In this document: positions 62,630-64,000 of the stretch, in pieces
How the letters are laid out: each line of letters begins with the position of its first letter
Numbering within the stretch: position 1 is the stretch's first letter
DNA from: Acinetobacter sp. XS-4
Lineage (GTDB): Bacteria > Pseudomonadota > Gammaproteobacteria > Pseudomonadales > Moraxellaceae
Length of the DNA: 64,000 nucleotides
Reading direction: 5' to 3'
Assembly: GCF_023920705.1 (NCBI RefSeq)
Contig: NZ_CP094657.1
Span: forward strand, 3,100,001-3,164,000
Notes under the pieces: model-generated
The model's database searches: none
Told to the model about the DNA's origin: nothing
The model's input: the letters and a program-made list of their open reading frames with translations, nothing else
Made by a program: the position numbers and the translations under genes

Positions 62630-62660
62630 ATAACCTGATTGAGAACACTCATCAGGTTAT
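62630..62660 (+). terminator. Hairpin after the EamA gene
   Basis: ATAACCTGA and TCAGGTTAT form nine pairs, continued by TGAG/CTCA across one bulged T. The U tract after it is poor (TCTCCCCCC), so it is a weak intrinsic terminator or an mRNA-end stabiliser. Confidence 0.5.
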
Positions 62661-62757
62661 TCTCCCCCCTCATCTTTACATTGATCTTAAGAATAAAACT
62701 TAGTTTTATTTTAATCCTCCTTTTATTTTTGTTTACGGACTAGTCAACAAATTGTAT

Positions 62758-62786
62758 TTGACAATTTTTAAACGATCGTTTAAAAA
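62758..62786 (+). promoter_or_regulatory. Promoter with a palindromic TetR/PsrA-type operator
   Basis: TTGACA (62758-62763) is a perfect -35. A 22-base perfect palindrome (62765-62786, arms TTTTTAAACGA and TCGTTTAAAAA) fills the spacer and -10 region. The AAAC-N4-GTTT core resembles PsrA and other TetR-family fatty-acid regulators. Binding there would block the promoter of the crotonase-hydrolase pair. The regulator gene is not in the window. Confidence 0.65.
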
Positions 62787-62818
62787 CTTATTAAAAATAA
62801 ACAAAGGACATCGGAAAA

Positions 62819-63607
62819 ATGTCAAATCAAGAAGGAAAAGTCAGCCGTGAAATCCGCGGACATATTTTTTTAATTGGTCTAGATCGGGCAGCAAAACGTA
62901 ATGCCTTTGATAGCCACCTGATTAAAGATTTATCACTGGCACTTACCGAATATGAAAATAATGATGCTCTTCGCTGTGCAATTATCTTTGCTCATGGCGA
63001 ACATTTTACGGCTGGATTAGATCTAGTTGAGTTACAACCCAAGCTCGCTACTGGTGTTTTCGATTTTAGTGATGAAGAAGTTAACCCTTGGGGTACAGTT
63101 GGAAGAAAACTGAGTAAACCTTTGATTGTAGCGGTTCAGGGTTATTGCTATACCGCTGGTATCGAACTATTTCTGAATGCAGATATTGCTTTAGCAAGTG
63201 AAAATACTCAATTTGCACAGATGGAAGTTCAACGCGGCATCTTACCTTTTGGTGGAGCTACAGCACGATTTACTCAAGCCGCGGGTTGGGCCAAAGCCAT
63301 GCGCTATTTGTTAACAGGTGACAGCTTCGATGCCAAAGCAGCTTTTGATATGAACCTGATTACAGAGATATGCCCAGAAGGTACTCAAATCAACCGTGCA
63401 ATAGAACTGGCTGAACATATCGCTCAAGCTGCACCACTTGCTGTAAAAGCCACTCTCGCTTCTGCACGTGAAGCTATGAATGAAGGTTATGAAACTGCAT
63501 TTAGCCAATTACAGGGCCATCTTCAACCTTTGCTAAGCACAGAAGATGTTCAAGAAGGTGTTTTTGCCATGTTGCAAAAAAGACCACCTGTTTTTAAAGG
63601 TAAATAA
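62819..63607 (+). CDS. Enoyl-CoA hydratase/isomerase (crotonase) family protein
   Basis: A 262-residue crotonase. The N-terminal half has FLIGLDRAAKRNAFD and the oxyanion-hole loop AHGEHFTAGLDL. The second oxyanion contact is YCYTAGIELFL near 108-118, and QFAQMEVQRGILPFGGA follows. The catalytic Glu equivalent is likely the E of MEVQRG. Reactions of the family range from hydration to isomerisation and hydrolysis of acyl-CoAs, so the exact one is open. Its promoter carries a TetR/PsrA-like operator, and a hydrolase gene follows 35 bases later. Confidence 0.87.
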   Translation: MSNQEGKVSREIRGHIFLIGLDRAAKRNAFDSHLIKDLSLALTEYENNDALRCAIIFAHGEHFTAGLDLVELQPKLATGVFDFSDEEVNPWGTVGRKLSKPLIVAVQGYCYTAGIELFLNADIALASENTQFAQMEVQRGILPFGGATARFTQAAGWAKAMRYLLTGDSFDAKAAFDMNLITEICPEGTQINRAIELAEHIAQAAPLAVKATLASAREAMNEGYETAFSQLQGHLQPLLSTEDVQEGVFAMLQKRPPVFKGK

Positions 63608-63642
63608 AACTTCACCACGCTAGAAAAATAAAGAGAAAAGCA

Positions 63643-64000
63643 ATGCAATCAGCAACTCAAATAAATGAACAGCTTAGCCAGACTATACAATTTCCAGCTT
63701 TAGATGGCTATCAACTCAAGGGCACACGTTACTTTACAACGACACCAGCTAAAGCAAATATTGTCGTTGCTGGTGCGACAGGTGTACCCCATGAGTTTTA
63801 CCGCCGCTTCGCTGAATATATGACGCAATTTGGCTATCAAATATTCACCTTTGACTATCGAGGCGTTGGAAAATCGAGTCCAAAATCTTTGAAAGGATTT
63901 GATATGTCTTATTTAGATTGGGGGCAATATGACTTAGCAGGTTCAATTGAATATTTATCAAAAGAACCATTACCTCTTTTGATGGTTGGTCATTCCTATG
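63643..64000 (+). CDS. Alpha/beta hydrolase, N-terminal fragment (cut by window edge)
   Basis: The first 119 codons are present. The chain reads MQSATQINEQLSQ, followed by a strand and IVVAGATGVPHEFYRRFAEY, a helix-cap pattern of alpha/beta hydrolases. FDYRGVGKSSPKS is the typical loop before the nucleophile helix. The window ends at GHSY, where the nucleophile elbow GHSxG begins. The protein would have no signal peptide. It is co-transcribed with the crotonase gene, which suggests acyl-CoA or ester chemistry. Confidence 0.8.
   Translation, partial: MQSATQINEQLSQTIQFPALDGYQLKGTRYFTTTPAKANIVVAGATGVPHEFYRRFAEYMTQFGYQIFTFDYRGVGKSSPKSLKGFDMSYLDWGQYDLAGSIEYLSKEPLPLLMVGHSY

Overview
The window reads as a chromosomal segment of an Acinetobacter species, most likely of the calcoaceticus-baumannii group. 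The reasons are the AT-rich, gene-dense sequence, the rubA-rubB-esterase-oxyR order known from Acinetobacter, the periplasmic mutarotase (mro type), a TonB receptor resembling Acinetobacter PirA, and LysR/IclR-controlled catabolic clusters. No rRNA, tRNA, CRISPR array, insertion sequence, integrase or phage gene was recognised. Species assignment is inference. || 1-15.4 kb, mainly housekeeping and stress: an SRPBCC protein cut by the left edge, the rubredoxin/rubredoxin reductase/esterase/OxyR operon with two RNA hairpins between its genes, a SPOR lipoprotein-like protein, polyphosphate kinase, MtgA, a rhomboid protease, a YbbP/YbbA-type ABC exporter next to TesA, a beta-carbonic anhydrase, a secreted alpha/beta hydrolase and a 335-aa protein of unknown function. 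|| 15.4-33 kb: a Fur-box-controlled siderophore receptor, NfuA, a second rhomboid, an arylsulfatase overlapping its own formylglycine-generating enzyme (both with lipoprotein signals), a 55-residue Cys-rich lipoprotein, a 550-base stretch with a candidate structured RNA, a 515-aa protein I cannot name, D-serine dehydratase, a PiT phosphate transporter, cobalamin-dependent methionine synthase, and an AT-rich orphan lipoprotein. || 33-45.8 kb, accessory metabolism: a split transketolase with an MFS importer, an SDR and a divergent LysR regulator; mutarotase; a fosmidomycin-resistance-like exporter facing an AraC regulator across a strong inverted repeat; a glutaminase-STAS fusion; a peptide deformylase; and an MHS-family importer. 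|| 45.8-60.3 kb, the most unusual region: a porin followed by a tightly packed 13-gene minus-strand operon driven from about 59.3 kb and faced by an IclR regulator. It encodes a complete three-component Rieske oxygenase (ferredoxin, oxygenase, reductase), a dehydrogenase, a VOC-fold extradiol dioxygenase, an MFS importer, a cupin, a C-C-hydrolase-like alpha/beta hydrolase, an SDR without its catalytic Tyr and Lys, an aspartate-dehydrogenase-like protein, an aldehyde dehydrogenase and a ThDP enzyme. The order suggests uptake, ring hydroxylation, rearomatisation, meta-cleavage, hydrolysis, and processing of an aldehyde or amino product. The substrate cannot be read from sequence. || 60.3-64 kb: PnuC with a small partner, a possible small transcript, an EamA exporter, and a crotonase plus alpha/beta hydrolase (cut by the right edge) behind a palindromic TetR/PsrA-like operator. 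|| Several intrinsic terminators overlap stop codons, so that C-terminal residues are encoded inside terminator stems.
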